A DNA stretch of 42,882 bases, taken from positions 1-42,882 of the IMG/VR virus record IMGVR_UViG_3300031227_010350; one strand, 5' to 3'. This document shows, piece after piece, positions 7,975 through 16,600 of the stretch. The notes beneath the pieces were generated by a model. The model searched no databases and had not been told where the DNA came from. It saw nothing but the letters and a program-made list of their open reading frames with translations. Position 1 is the stretch's first letter; every line of letters begins with the position of its first letter. The translations under genes were made by a program, and so were the position numbers. This DNA is from a virus.

Positions 7975-9270
7975 ATGGCTGAACAACAACCGAATACACA
8001 AGGCCCAAGATATGTAATTGGACTCAAAGCTGACAATGGGGTTGATTTAAATAAATTTATAAATAAAGTAAGAATGACTAATTCAATTCATTCGATTTAT
8101 CCAATTGTAACATTAACATTGTTATTAGATAATGCTAATATTATAAAAAATGATATATTTGGTCAAACAGCATTAACTTTATCAATTGAATTAAGAGGTG
8201 AAGATAATATCCCAAAAGAAATCACAGTATTTAAACTTTTATATTTACAATCTAATTTAGATCTTTCTCCTAAAACACAAGTTTCAGAAACTACTGATCA
8301 GGTATATTATAATGTCATGTTAACATGTCTTGTTGAAGATTGTTATATGATAATGAGTAAACATATTAATTATTTAAATGAAGAACCAGCTTCATTGAAT
8401 CCAATATCATTAATAGAAGATGCATTATCTGAAATAGGAATAACAAATCCTAAAGTTGCTATTGATTTCAGAAATATTAATGATCATACTATTGATCAAG
8501 TTATTATTCCTCCTATGTCTGTTAGTCGAATGATTGATTTTATAAATGAAAAATATGGAATATATTATGGTCCATTATTTAAATATTGTACAATTGATTT
8601 TCCTTCCGGGACACCGTCTCTTAAATTGTGGGATCTTACTCAAATAATGAATGATAATGCTGTAGCTACTATTTGGCAAATGCCAGTTGATGGCGGAAGT
8701 AAGAAAAATAAAATTGTTGAATTATGCGTAGATGATTTAAATTTTTATACCATCAGATCAATTAAAACATTAAATTATGCTAATTCAAATATTATAAAAA
8801 ATAGATATGATAAAACACAAATAATTCATCCTGAAGATGAGTTATATGATCATGTTCATTTTACAATGGATGATATTGTTAAAACAGAAGGAACTAGTGA
8901 AAATAAAGTATTAACTTTTAATCCTAAATTAAAAGAAATAGAGAAACATTTTTGTATCAATCTTAAAGGACAAGCATATAATGCTCCTTACGGTGAAGCT
9001 CATTTATCTTCACGTATGGCTGATCAAATGAAAAATAATATATCAATAGGTATTACCCTTGAACATAATCTACGAATAACAAATTTAGTTAAAGTAGGTA
9101 GTTGTGTTCAATTCGAACCAGCAGTTGCAGAATATGTAGATTATCAAGGAAAATATATAATGAGAAACTCTGATATTATATGGGTAAAACAGGGAGATCA
9201 ATGGGATACTATATGTAATATGACATTAATGAGAACAGTAAGAAGTAAAACTCCACCTCCAGTAAATTAA
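7975..9270 (+). CDS. Probable baseplate/hub-type virion protein, 431 aa
   Basis: A soluble, beta-rich, Asn/Ile-rich protein without membrane segments. Residues about 1-130 alternate like a beta domain. SRMIDFINEKYGIYYGPLFKY near residue 182 resembles the segment in phage tail-hub proteins (T4 gp27 / Mu gp44 type) where a helix leads into YGIY, so a hub or baseplate role is my best guess; it was not verified. It is transcribed alone between two terminators, with a weak ribosome site (TTGGATAAATT before ATG) and no GAACAAAT copy, so its promoter is unclear. Confidence 0.45.
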   Translation: MAEQQPNTQGPRYVIGLKADNGVDLNKFINKVRMTNSIHSIYPIVTLTLLLDNANIIKNDIFGQTALTLSIELRGEDNIPKEITVFKLLYLQSNLDLSPKTQVSETTDQVYYNVMLTCLVEDCYMIMSKHINYLNEEPASLNPISLIEDALSEIGITNPKVAIDFRNINDHTIDQVIIPPMSVSRMIDFINEKYGIYYGPLFKYCTIDFPSGTPSLKLWDLTQIMNDNAVATIWQMPVDGGSKKNKIVELCVDDLNFYTIRSIKTLNYANSNIIKNRYDKTQIIHPEDELYDHVHFTMDDIVKTEGTSENKVLTFNPKLKEIEKHFCINLKGQAYNAPYGEAHLSSRMADQMKNNISIGITLEHNLRITNLVKVGSCVQFEPAVAEYVDYQGKYIMRNSDIIWVKQGDQWDTICNMTLMRTVRSKTPPPVN

Positions 9271-9275
9271 GTACA

Positions 9276-9313
9276 AAAAAAAAAACCACCCCATAATGAG
9301 ATGGTCTTTTTAG
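9276..9313. terminator. Probable bidirectional terminator between convergent genes
   Basis: A run of A followed by ACCACC pairs imperfectly with GATGGTCTTTTT (about 10 of 12 positions) around the loop CCATAATGA. The sequence has an A tract on the left and a T tract on the right, so it can work in both directions. It sits in the 54-base gap between a plus-strand and a minus-strand gene that run toward each other. Confidence 0.6.
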
Positions 9314-9324
9314 TTAATTCCTTT

Positions 9325-10029
9325 TTAAAAAAACATTATTTTTTGTGGTTCATGTATTATATCAGATTTAAATTTATTTGCTTCTTGATATAATATTTCA
9401 TCATCTGGTAATACAGGAAGTGATTTAATACGTTTCATTATTGAATTAATTGAAAACCCTTTCCATACGGATATCATATTAGATGCATGATGATCAAATG
9501 TTTCAGATCCAATTACACGCATCTTGATAAGTTCACCCTTTTTTGTTTGAAATTTGACTACTACAACATGTATAAGTTTTTCAATTTTAGGATATCTGAA
9601 TAGTTTTAGTTCATGGGTAAGTGGTACTTTTTCGCCTGTTGTTACATATGATTCACCACTTCTTATATTTTCAATAGCTATATTGTTTGTAAGATCAACT
9701 CTCCAACTCGTAGTTTCAATTTTTCGTACTATTTCGCAGTTAACATATATGTATGATTGATCTCGTTTAGTTTTCTTTGCTGGAACTACATTTATCCTTC
9801 CTGTTTCAATTTCATAATCTTCTTTATCAAATAATTCAAATTTATGAATATTTGACATTCTGAATACCCGGATAGATGATTTGTTTGCAAGATATTTATC
9901 TTCTTTGAAAAAAGCAGGTGCAAATCCTAAATTTGTTGACTTAGGATCAGGAGTTACTCGTAAAACAATTAATGTACCCTTTTTCCATCTTTCCCCTGTT
10001 TTGTTTTCAATTTGACCATTTAAAAACAT
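9325..10029 (-). CDS. Unknown protein, 234 aa
   Basis: Unrecognised. The ATG is 7 bases downstream of GGGGGG on the minus strand. The product is basic and beta-rich: an opening LNGQIENKTGERWKKGTLIVLRV, charged turns, then a helical C-terminus (NSIMKRIKSLPVLPDDE). It has no membrane segment or cysteine cluster. It is the last gene of a three-gene minus-strand unit that converges on the 431-residue gene. The position in a small island between structural genes gives no clear function. Confidence 0.7.
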   Translation of the reverse strand: MFLNGQIENKTGERWKKGTLIVLRVTPDPKSTNLGFAPAFFKEDKYLANKSSIRVFRMSNIHKFELFDKEDYEIETGRINVVPAKKTKRDQSYIYVNCEIVRKIETTSWRVDLTNNIAIENIRSGESYVTTGEKVPLTHELKLFRYPKIEKLIHVVVVKFQTKKGELIKMRVIGSETFDHHASNMISVWKGFSINSIMKRIKSLPVLPDDEILYQEANKFKSDIIHEPQKIMFF

Positions 10030-10047
10030 TTGTCATCCCCCCATTTT

Positions 10048-10254
10048 TTATTTTGTTTGTATTTTATGGGTTATCCCACATTCACAATCAATTTCAATAG
10101 ATCCTTTTTTATCTGGGCATACTCTAACATCACTCATTTTAGCACGAAAGAATTGACTCATCTTTCCACAAAAATATTTTATATAAAATAAACTTGTATC
10201 TTTTGAAATTTGAGATATCTGATCATCTGTTAAGTTTATCTGTTTAGTTGACAT
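10048..10254 (-). CDS. Unknown small protein, 68 aa
   Basis: Unrecognised. Start ATG has GAAAGGA at good spacing. Cysteines occur at VRVCPDKKG and IDCECG, giving C-x11-C-x1-C, which might bind a metal with an earlier Cys (YFCGKM), but the spacing fits no family I know. The N-terminal half is an amphipathic helix. It sits between two other unknown minus-strand genes with short gaps (18 and 21 bases), so it is probably co-transcribed. Confidence 0.65.
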   Translation of the reverse strand: MSTKQINLTDDQISQISKDTSLFYIKYFCGKMSQFFRAKMSDVRVCPDKKGSIEIDCECGITHKIQTK

Positions 10255-10275
10255 ATCAATCCTTTCAATTTGGGT

Positions 10276-10680
10276 TTACCATGTTCGAGCCATACCTTTT
10301 GGTTCAACATCTTCTTTTTCTAACTTCCAAAAGATAATCTCGGTTTCAGTTGCCTTCCTTAATATTCTAATATCTGGAGGATTCAATCTTAAAGGAGAAA
10401 ATTCAGTTCGAGTTACTTGATAAATAATATGTAAACATTTACCATCACGAGGTGGGTCCCACCATATCCTTTGCCTATTTGTATCTGATTTTTCTTCATC
10501 AATATCTTTAATCAACTTACCAACTACTTTAATAGTAGCAATATCATTTCCATATTCAAGATATACTTTTTGATCAATCAAGTCAGCATATTTTTTAAAT
10601 ATTTTATTTGTATATACTGGGAGAGGATTAGATATTCTCTCCAAATTATACATGATCATTTTCTTTTTAGTATTTACCAT
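10276..10680 (-). CDS. Unknown protein, 134 aa
   Basis: Unrecognised. The frame is open further upstream to 10857, but I place the start at the ATG at 10680 because AAAGGAAATT precedes it and the extension reads as hydrophobic noise running across the divergent promoter region. The product begins MVNTKKKMIMYNLERIS, is basic, with a Trp/Pro-rich centre (RIWWDPPRDGKC) and a C-terminal helix. Residues 30-60 look like a small beta domain (QKVYLEYGNDIATIKVVG). First gene of the minus-strand trio, divergent from terminase. Confidence 0.65.
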   Translation of the reverse strand: MVNTKKKMIMYNLERISNPLPVYTNKIFKKYADLIDQKVYLEYGNDIATIKVVGKLIKDIDEEKSDTNRQRIWWDPPRDGKCLHIIYQVTRTEFSPLRLNPPDIRILRKATETEIIFWKLEKEDVEPKGMARTW

Positions 10681-10780
10681 AATTTCCTTTCTTTCTGGTT
10701 TTTCAATTAATTCAGTGATAAAAAGTATTAAATTTTTAATCATTAAAAGTAGTTTGATTATCATGTTATTATTATCCTCC

Positions 10781-10795
10781 GAACAAATTAATAAG
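10781..10795 (+). promoter_or_regulatory. GAACAAATTAATAAG late-type motif, terminase
   Basis: Copy of the shared motif in the 178-base divergent gap, 78 bases before the terminase ATG, directly after CCTCC. The same gap holds an AT-rich stretch (ATTAATATATATAAC) just before the terminase ribosome site AAAAAAGGA. I see no convincing sigma-70 site for the divergent minus-strand genes. Confidence 0.5.
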
Positions 10796-10858
10796 GATTT
10801 ACGCCAATATTTTATACCATCAAAAATTAATATATATAACTTAAAAAAAGGAATCAAG

Positions 10859-12652
10859 ATGTCTTCACTAACACCTGAAGTGAAGCAAAAGGTGATCGAG
10901 TATCAAAAATGTAAAACTGATATGTTTCACTTTGCTGAACTATATGTAAAATTAGCTCAGTCTGGTACCTTTGTGATTCCTATATTATATGAACCACAAA
11001 AGAAATTTCTTCGATCATTGCTTACCAATCATTATGAAGTGCTTCTTAAAACTAGACAAACAGGTGGAAGTACAGCATCTCAAATATATTGTGCTTGGGC
11101 AATGGTATTTCATAAGAATATTGTTGTAGGAATCATATCTCGTAAAGGATCTGAAGCTACCGACTTTGCTAAAAAGGTAATGAGAATTATTGAAGCATTA
11201 CCTGACTGGATGAGACCAGACTTTGTTAAACAGAGTGAACAGCAATTTGCATTAGATAATGGGTCTGAATTATATGCCGAATCAATCTCAGCATCCAACC
11301 CTCAAGGTGTATTTCGTGGTAAATCAATTACAATAGCTGTTATTGATGAAGCAGCGCATACACAATACCTTGATGATGCTTATACATCATTTGCACCGGC
11401 TCTCTTTAAAGCACATAAAGTCGCTGAACAACAAGGTGTTCCTTATGGGTTAATGATTATATCAACACCGAATAGGACAATGGGTATAGGTAAATGGTTC
11501 TTTGAGATGTGGGATGAAGCAAAACAAGAAGATTCATTATTTAAAGCTAATACTTTATATTGGAAAGATATTCCAGATTTTGCTGATGATCCTAAGTGGT
11601 ATGTTACACAATGTAAACTACTTAAAAATGATCAAGGTAGAATTAAACAAGAGTTGGAAATGGAATTCCTTGGCTCTACTGACTCATGGTTACCTCTTAC
11701 TACAATTGATCAGTTGAATAAGTGTCATTGTTCACCTATGTCAGTTATGAACTTCCAAGGAGGAGAATTATGGCAGTGGAAACCTCTCAATATGCAAGAA
11801 TTTTATTTATTAGGTGTTGATACAGCTTCTGCTTCTGGAGCAGATAAATCAACAATTGAAATATTTGATATGATGGCTTTTGAACAATGCGCTGAATTTT
11901 CGGGTAAATTAGAAGTATTTGAATTTTGTAAAGTCCTTCATACTATTAATAAAATATATCCTAATAATTTAATGATAATTGAAAATAATTCATATGGGAA
12001 TCAAGTAGTTGAAACATTAAGACATTCTAAAGATTCATTCAATTTATTTGTCCAGAAAGAAGAACATAAAAAACAAAATGCTCAACAGAAATCAAGCCGA
12101 GCTGTATTTTCAAGTAAAACTACAAAACGTCCATTAGTTACAGGATTAAGTACCAATGCAAGAACTCGACCATTAATGATGGATGCACTTTATTCTGCAG
12201 TTGTTGATAATCCTAATATGATAAAAAGTGAAAGATTAGTTCATGAATTGATTGCTTTAGTTGAAGTTAATACAGCTAGAACTGTTAGGGTAGAAGCTGA
12301 TTCAGGATTTCATGATGACTTAGTTATGGCATTAGCATTTCTTTCATATGTTAGAAAGTTTGATCCTCCTATGGGATTTGAAACTATTGCAACCGCCGAA
12401 CTAGCTGATGATATAATGGAAACAATTATTTATAATGATGATGTTGTTAATTTCCAAAAATCGGCAAGCGTTGGTACAATAAATAATTATAGTCAATTCA
12501 CTCAACATAAAACTGTTGATAATCTTAATGCTCATTTAAGAAGGCATGTGAAGGATAATTTACATGAAATGGGGCAGGCAGGGCAGGCAGGTAAAATAGA
12601 TACCTTCAGTATAATGGGTATAAATCGAACTGGCAAGAAATCTAATATTTAA
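10859..12652 (+). CDS. Terminase large subunit (gp17-like), 597 aa
   Basis: The ATPase-nuclease motor that packages DNA. Start is at MSSLTPEVKQ, 6 bases after AAAAAAGGA; the frame is open upstream but that extension crosses the promoter region. N-terminal ATPase: modified Walker A KTRQTGGST at residues 64-72, Walker B IAVIDEAAH with D163 and E164, then a TPN coupling element. C-terminal RNase H-like nuclease: GVDTASASGADKS with D321, IENNSYG with E375 and HDDLVMALA with D486/D487, the usual three acidic positions. T4 gp17 is 610 residues. A Gly/Gln repeat (GQAGQAG) lies near the C-terminus. The small terminase and portal genes are not in the window. Confidence 0.95.
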   Translation: MSSLTPEVKQKVIEYQKCKTDMFHFAELYVKLAQSGTFVIPILYEPQKKFLRSLLTNHYEVLLKTRQTGGSTASQIYCAWAMVFHKNIVVGIISRKGSEATDFAKKVMRIIEALPDWMRPDFVKQSEQQFALDNGSELYAESISASNPQGVFRGKSITIAVIDEAAHTQYLDDAYTSFAPALFKAHKVAEQQGVPYGLMIISTPNRTMGIGKWFFEMWDEAKQEDSLFKANTLYWKDIPDFADDPKWYVTQCKLLKNDQGRIKQELEMEFLGSTDSWLPLTTIDQLNKCHCSPMSVMNFQGGELWQWKPLNMQEFYLLGVDTASASGADKSTIEIFDMMAFEQCAEFSGKLEVFEFCKVLHTINKIYPNNLMIIENNSYGNQVVETLRHSKDSFNLFVQKEEHKKQNAQQKSSRAVFSSKTTKRPLVTGLSTNARTRPLMMDALYSAVVDNPNMIKSERLVHELIALVEVNTARTVRVEADSGFHDDLVMALAFLSYVRKFDPPMGFETIATAELADDIMETIIYNDDVVNFQKSASVGTINNYSQFTQHKTVDNLNAHLRRHVKDNLHEMGQAGQAGKIDTFSIMGINRTGKKSNI

Positions 12653-12659
12653 CGAAATA

Positions 12660-12674
12660 GAACAAATAATAAAA
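12660..12674 (+). promoter_or_regulatory. GAACAAATAATAAAA late-type motif
   Basis: Exact consensus copy located 24 bases before the ATG of the metallopeptidase-like gene. Its end overlaps the likely ribosome site AAAAGG. This is the tightest spacing among the eight copies and argues for a transcript start inside or at the 5' side of the motif, or for an RNA-level role. Confidence 0.55.
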
Positions 12675-12683
12675 GGTTCTTAT

Positions 12684-13622
12684 ATGGCAATTCAGAATGT
12701 AGAAGAAAAATTAAGACCTAAAGCGAGTCCAACAGGTCTTAAATATTCGGGGACTGTAGAAGGATTTAAAATATATAGTTCAGATAAATTGCAAGAGGAG
12801 TTTATTAATATAATAAATTATGCGAGAGTATTATCTCCTATAAGAGAAACAATAAAAGATTTGATTGATAGAGGAATAATTTTCCCGTGTTATACATCAG
12901 GTGGGGCTATTAGATGGTTTATTGAAAAGACAAAAACTCAATTGGTTACAAAATCCGCTGTATTAGCATTTTATACTCCAGCAACAAATAAAATATACGC
13001 TACATTTGATCACCAGTGGCATACATATGGGATGGATGAAAGTGTATTCTCTAGAATATTAATACATGAACTCCAACATTTTTCTGCTTTTAATATAAAG
13101 AATACATATTATTCTGCATTTAAAAAATTATATATTGAGTGGTATCAACAATTTTGGAATCTTTATTTTGATACTATAAATGTAAAAAAAGAATCATGTG
13201 ATAAACAAGCTCAATTTTTAACAAGAATATTTGAATGGAAAAATGGACATATTGATTTTAAAAAATTTATTATCGAGTATAAGAAAATTGTTGAAAACAT
13301 TGCGAGACAAGCAATGGTTTTAGAAAATCCTGAAATTAAAATGCGTATAGATGAATTCTTTGAAGTTATTGAAGTATTCTGGAATAAACCATCGAAATAT
13401 TCAATGGGAATTGCGAGTCAAGCAGAACCATATTGGATGTTTTATAAAAGTTGTTTAAATGCTTATAAACGAACGGGTTATAAAGCTAGATCAACTAGTC
13501 TTTTTATACAAGAATTATTTGTACCTAGTGAAATAGCAAGTATAACTTCAGAACATCCAAATTCTACACATTTTAAAATTATAAATTCATTAAAAAATAA
13601 AAAATTTAAAACTTATCAATAA
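12684..13622 (+). CDS. Putative zincin-like metallopeptidase, 312 aa
   Basis: The helix RILIHELQHFSAF contains HExxH at residues 128-132, preceded by a typical beta-strand segment (KIYATFDHQWH). This is the zinc site of zincin proteases; a third ligand is not certain, though glutamates follow in the long helical C-terminal half. No signal peptide. Its position between terminase and tape measure, with a late-type motif in front, suggests a virion or assembly protein, such as a maturation or injection protease. That role is inference: HExxH can occur by chance, and T4's prohead protease gp21 belongs to a different (serine) class. Confidence 0.6.
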   Translation: MAIQNVEEKLRPKASPTGLKYSGTVEGFKIYSSDKLQEEFINIINYARVLSPIRETIKDLIDRGIIFPCYTSGGAIRWFIEKTKTQLVTKSAVLAFYTPATNKIYATFDHQWHTYGMDESVFSRILIHELQHFSAFNIKNTYYSAFKKLYIEWYQQFWNLYFDTINVKKESCDKQAQFLTRIFEWKNGHIDFKKFIIEYKKIVENIARQAMVLENPEIKMRIDEFFEVIEVFWNKPSKYSMGIASQAEPYWMFYKSCLNAYKRTGYKARSTSLFIQELFVPSEIASITSEHPNSTHFKIINSLKNKKFKTYQ

Positions 13623-13634
13623 ACGAGGATACTA

Positions 13635-16600
13635 ATGCCAAACCCTAGAGATTGGAGCAAGACAGTTGATCTTGGAGATGAAGCACCTGTTAATCGTGGT
13701 GCAATAAGTACTCTTAGAGAATCTATCAATTCCCTTGCAAGTACAATAGGCAAGACTGCTTCTGTTCCAGTTAAATATACACATGAATTTGGTAGAGGAA
13801 TTCAAAACGAATTAGGTTTGCATGAGCATAAATTAGCAAGAACAGCTGCTTCAATGCTTAATCCTATGGCAGGAAAAGCTACTGAAAAATTTCTCGAGAC
13901 TCAAGCTTATAAGGATCTTAAAGGTATTCCTATATCATTGATAGAAAAAGGAAAAGAAATATTAGCAAAACGAAAAGAAAAAGAATCTGAACGACATCAA
14001 ACTAAACAAGATGAATTTATGTCTTCTGTTATTGATATGGGTGAATCTACTAGTGAAATAATTAAAGAACAAAAAAGAAATAAAAATAGTAAAACAGGAC
14101 AGGCTAAAAGTAATATAGCAAATTCTCAAAAAAATTATGATGACTTAATAGGTTTACAAAAAGAAAACCTTGAAAGAGATAAGAAAAAGAGACTTATAGA
14201 AGCACCTAGAAGAAAGAAAGTTGACCCTAGAATTTCTCCAAAACCTAAGGTTGAATCTACTGCTGGTGGAGATGAATTTGGTGGCGGTAAACATGTTAAA
14301 TTTTCATTTCTTGCATTTCAAGCAAAGAAACCTAGAGAAATTCGTTCTAAATTAAGAAGTAAAGATGATTACCAGGTTGCTCAATTAAGTACATTAATGA
14401 GAATTTATCAGTCGCTTGATGAAGGTGATGGTAAAGGTGGAAAATCATCACAAAAAGATTCATCAGTACGCGGTAGACAAATGAGTGATATGGGTGGAAT
14501 CGGAAGAGGAGCCCGAGCATTCTTTGGATCTAGTGGCGAACAAATGTACGGTATTTCTAATTGGCAAGAAAGAACATGGCGTGAGTTAAGATTACTTCGT
14601 CAACAATTAGTTGGTGAAAAAGAAATCCCATTAGGTACAAGAATAGGTGAAGCAATGTCAGCTGGGCTTTCAGGAAGTCCGGTAATGAGAAATATTGTAA
14701 GTATTACCAAAATGACTTCTTCAGTATTCAAGAAAGCAAAAGAGAAAAAGAATAAATTTACCAAATGGACAAATGAACTTTCTAATACAAGTTCTCCTAT
14801 GAATGATACTGCTACAAATACAGCTGCAATATATGGAGTACTAAGAGAAGGTTTTTCTTGGATTGAAAATTACTTTAGTGGTACAAAGGCTCCTTCTGGA
14901 GATACTGCTTCAAGTAGAAAAAGACAAACTGTTAAAGGCATGGAAAGTGAATTTATACCTTCTGGTATTAGAGATTTTGTTAATATGTACAGACAAGGTA
15001 CCGCTTGGTATAAAGGAAAACCTAAAGGTACTACTGATTTATTAGGGGATACACAAAAATTTGCTGGTGGTGGTAAAGTTAAAGATAAAGGCGCTCCTAA
15101 AGATAAAGATGGAGAAATGCTTATAAAAGCAAAAGCGGGCGAATGGGTATTTACTCCTGAACAGTTGACTAAATTATTTAAGACTGCGATGGAGTCATCA
15201 TCTGAAGCTGCAACTAGCGCTGCTCTTAAAGCAAGCAAGAAAGTAAAAAATTCTTGGTTGGGTGGAGCGGCTTCATATTATAAAAATGTAGCAGAAGAAA
15301 AAGCAGGAAGTGCCTCAATTGGAATTGGCTCAATGCAACCTAAAGGTTGGATGGGTAAAGCTGGTAAATGGGCAGGCGAATCAGTTGGTAAAACTCAAAA
15401 GTGGGCAAGAGATAAATATGGTAAAACAAAATCAACAGTAACAGGTTCTTGGTTAGGTGAGGGTGCTTCATATTATAAAGCTGCAGCAAAAGATAAAGCA
15501 ACTAATATGAAAAATACTGTAAGTGGAGTAACTGGTAACCTTAAAGGAAAAGCTGAAAAAGAATATAAAGATGTTAAAGGTAAACTCGATGATTGGCAAA
15601 AAGGTAAACTGACTGCAGGTGAAGCATTTAAAGCGATTGCCAAAAAACTTCTATTAGATATTCCTATTCAAGGATCAAAAGCATTAGCAAAAATACTTCT
15701 TTGGAAGTTGCCTAAATTTTTAATTAAAGGTGTAGCTACAGGTATTAGAGATATGTCCAAGTTAGCTATGTATGATATACCTAAATGGTTATTAAAAAAT
15801 GGACTAGCAGGAATAATGACAACAGGAGCATTAAAAACAATTAATGCTTTATGGAAAGTTCCACTTCGAGTAATTGAATTTGGAGCAATTGATCTTCCTA
15901 AATTTATGATAAAGAAAATTTCATCTGTATTTACAATTGGATCAAAACTTTCTCAAAAAGCAATCCTCAGTATTCCTAAAATTGCAAAAGGAGTAATTGG
16001 TGGAGTTACTGCTGTGATGGGAGGAATTAATTCAATATTAAAGGCTCCTCAAAAACTTCAGAAAATGATAGCTGGTGTAAAAGATGGAGAATCATTCTGG
16101 GGTAAAGTTGGAAAACAAATGAAGAACAGTTTCAAAAAATGGAATGAAGGTAACCTAGAATGGATGCCTAAAAAAGGCTGGTCAATACTTCGTAAGATTG
16201 AAGGTATATATAAAGAACAAACTCCAGGCGAAATATTAATGGTAAAATCTCGTTTGGATCTTAATGCACTTGCAAAAACATATGGTATTCAAAAACCTGA
16301 AAGAATTAAAGATCAAGCGGGATTAGTAAAGGCTATTAGAAAAAGACAATCTAAATATTCATGGGGGATTGCTCCTGCTCTTAGAACACTTTATAATGAT
16401 ATAACTCATTTTGGTGAAAAATGGGATCAATCATTAGGAATGACTCCTAGAAAAGTTTTACTAAAAAATAACAGATTACAATTATTAACATTGGCTAGTA
16501 GTGTAGGAGTTAAGAATGCTAGTAAATTAAAAACTCCTGAATTGATTAGAGCAATTAGACATCGTCAAGCAAATGATCCTCTTTATAAATTAGCTGCAAC

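Noticed and set aside
10681-10857. 59-codon N-terminal extension of the 134-aa minus-strand gene
   Set aside because: Same divergent region; the internal ATG at 10680 has a clear ribosome site AAAGGAAATT.
10652-10858. 69-codon N-terminal extension of the terminase frame
   Set aside because: It crosses a divergent promoter region, overlaps the start of the minus-strand gene and has no ribosome site; the ATG at 10859 has AAAAAAGGA and gives a normal terminase length.
14067-14081. GAACAAAAAAGAAAT similar to the late-type motif
   Set aside because: It lies inside the tape measure gene in a Lys-rich codon run, lacks the eighth-position T and points at no gene start.
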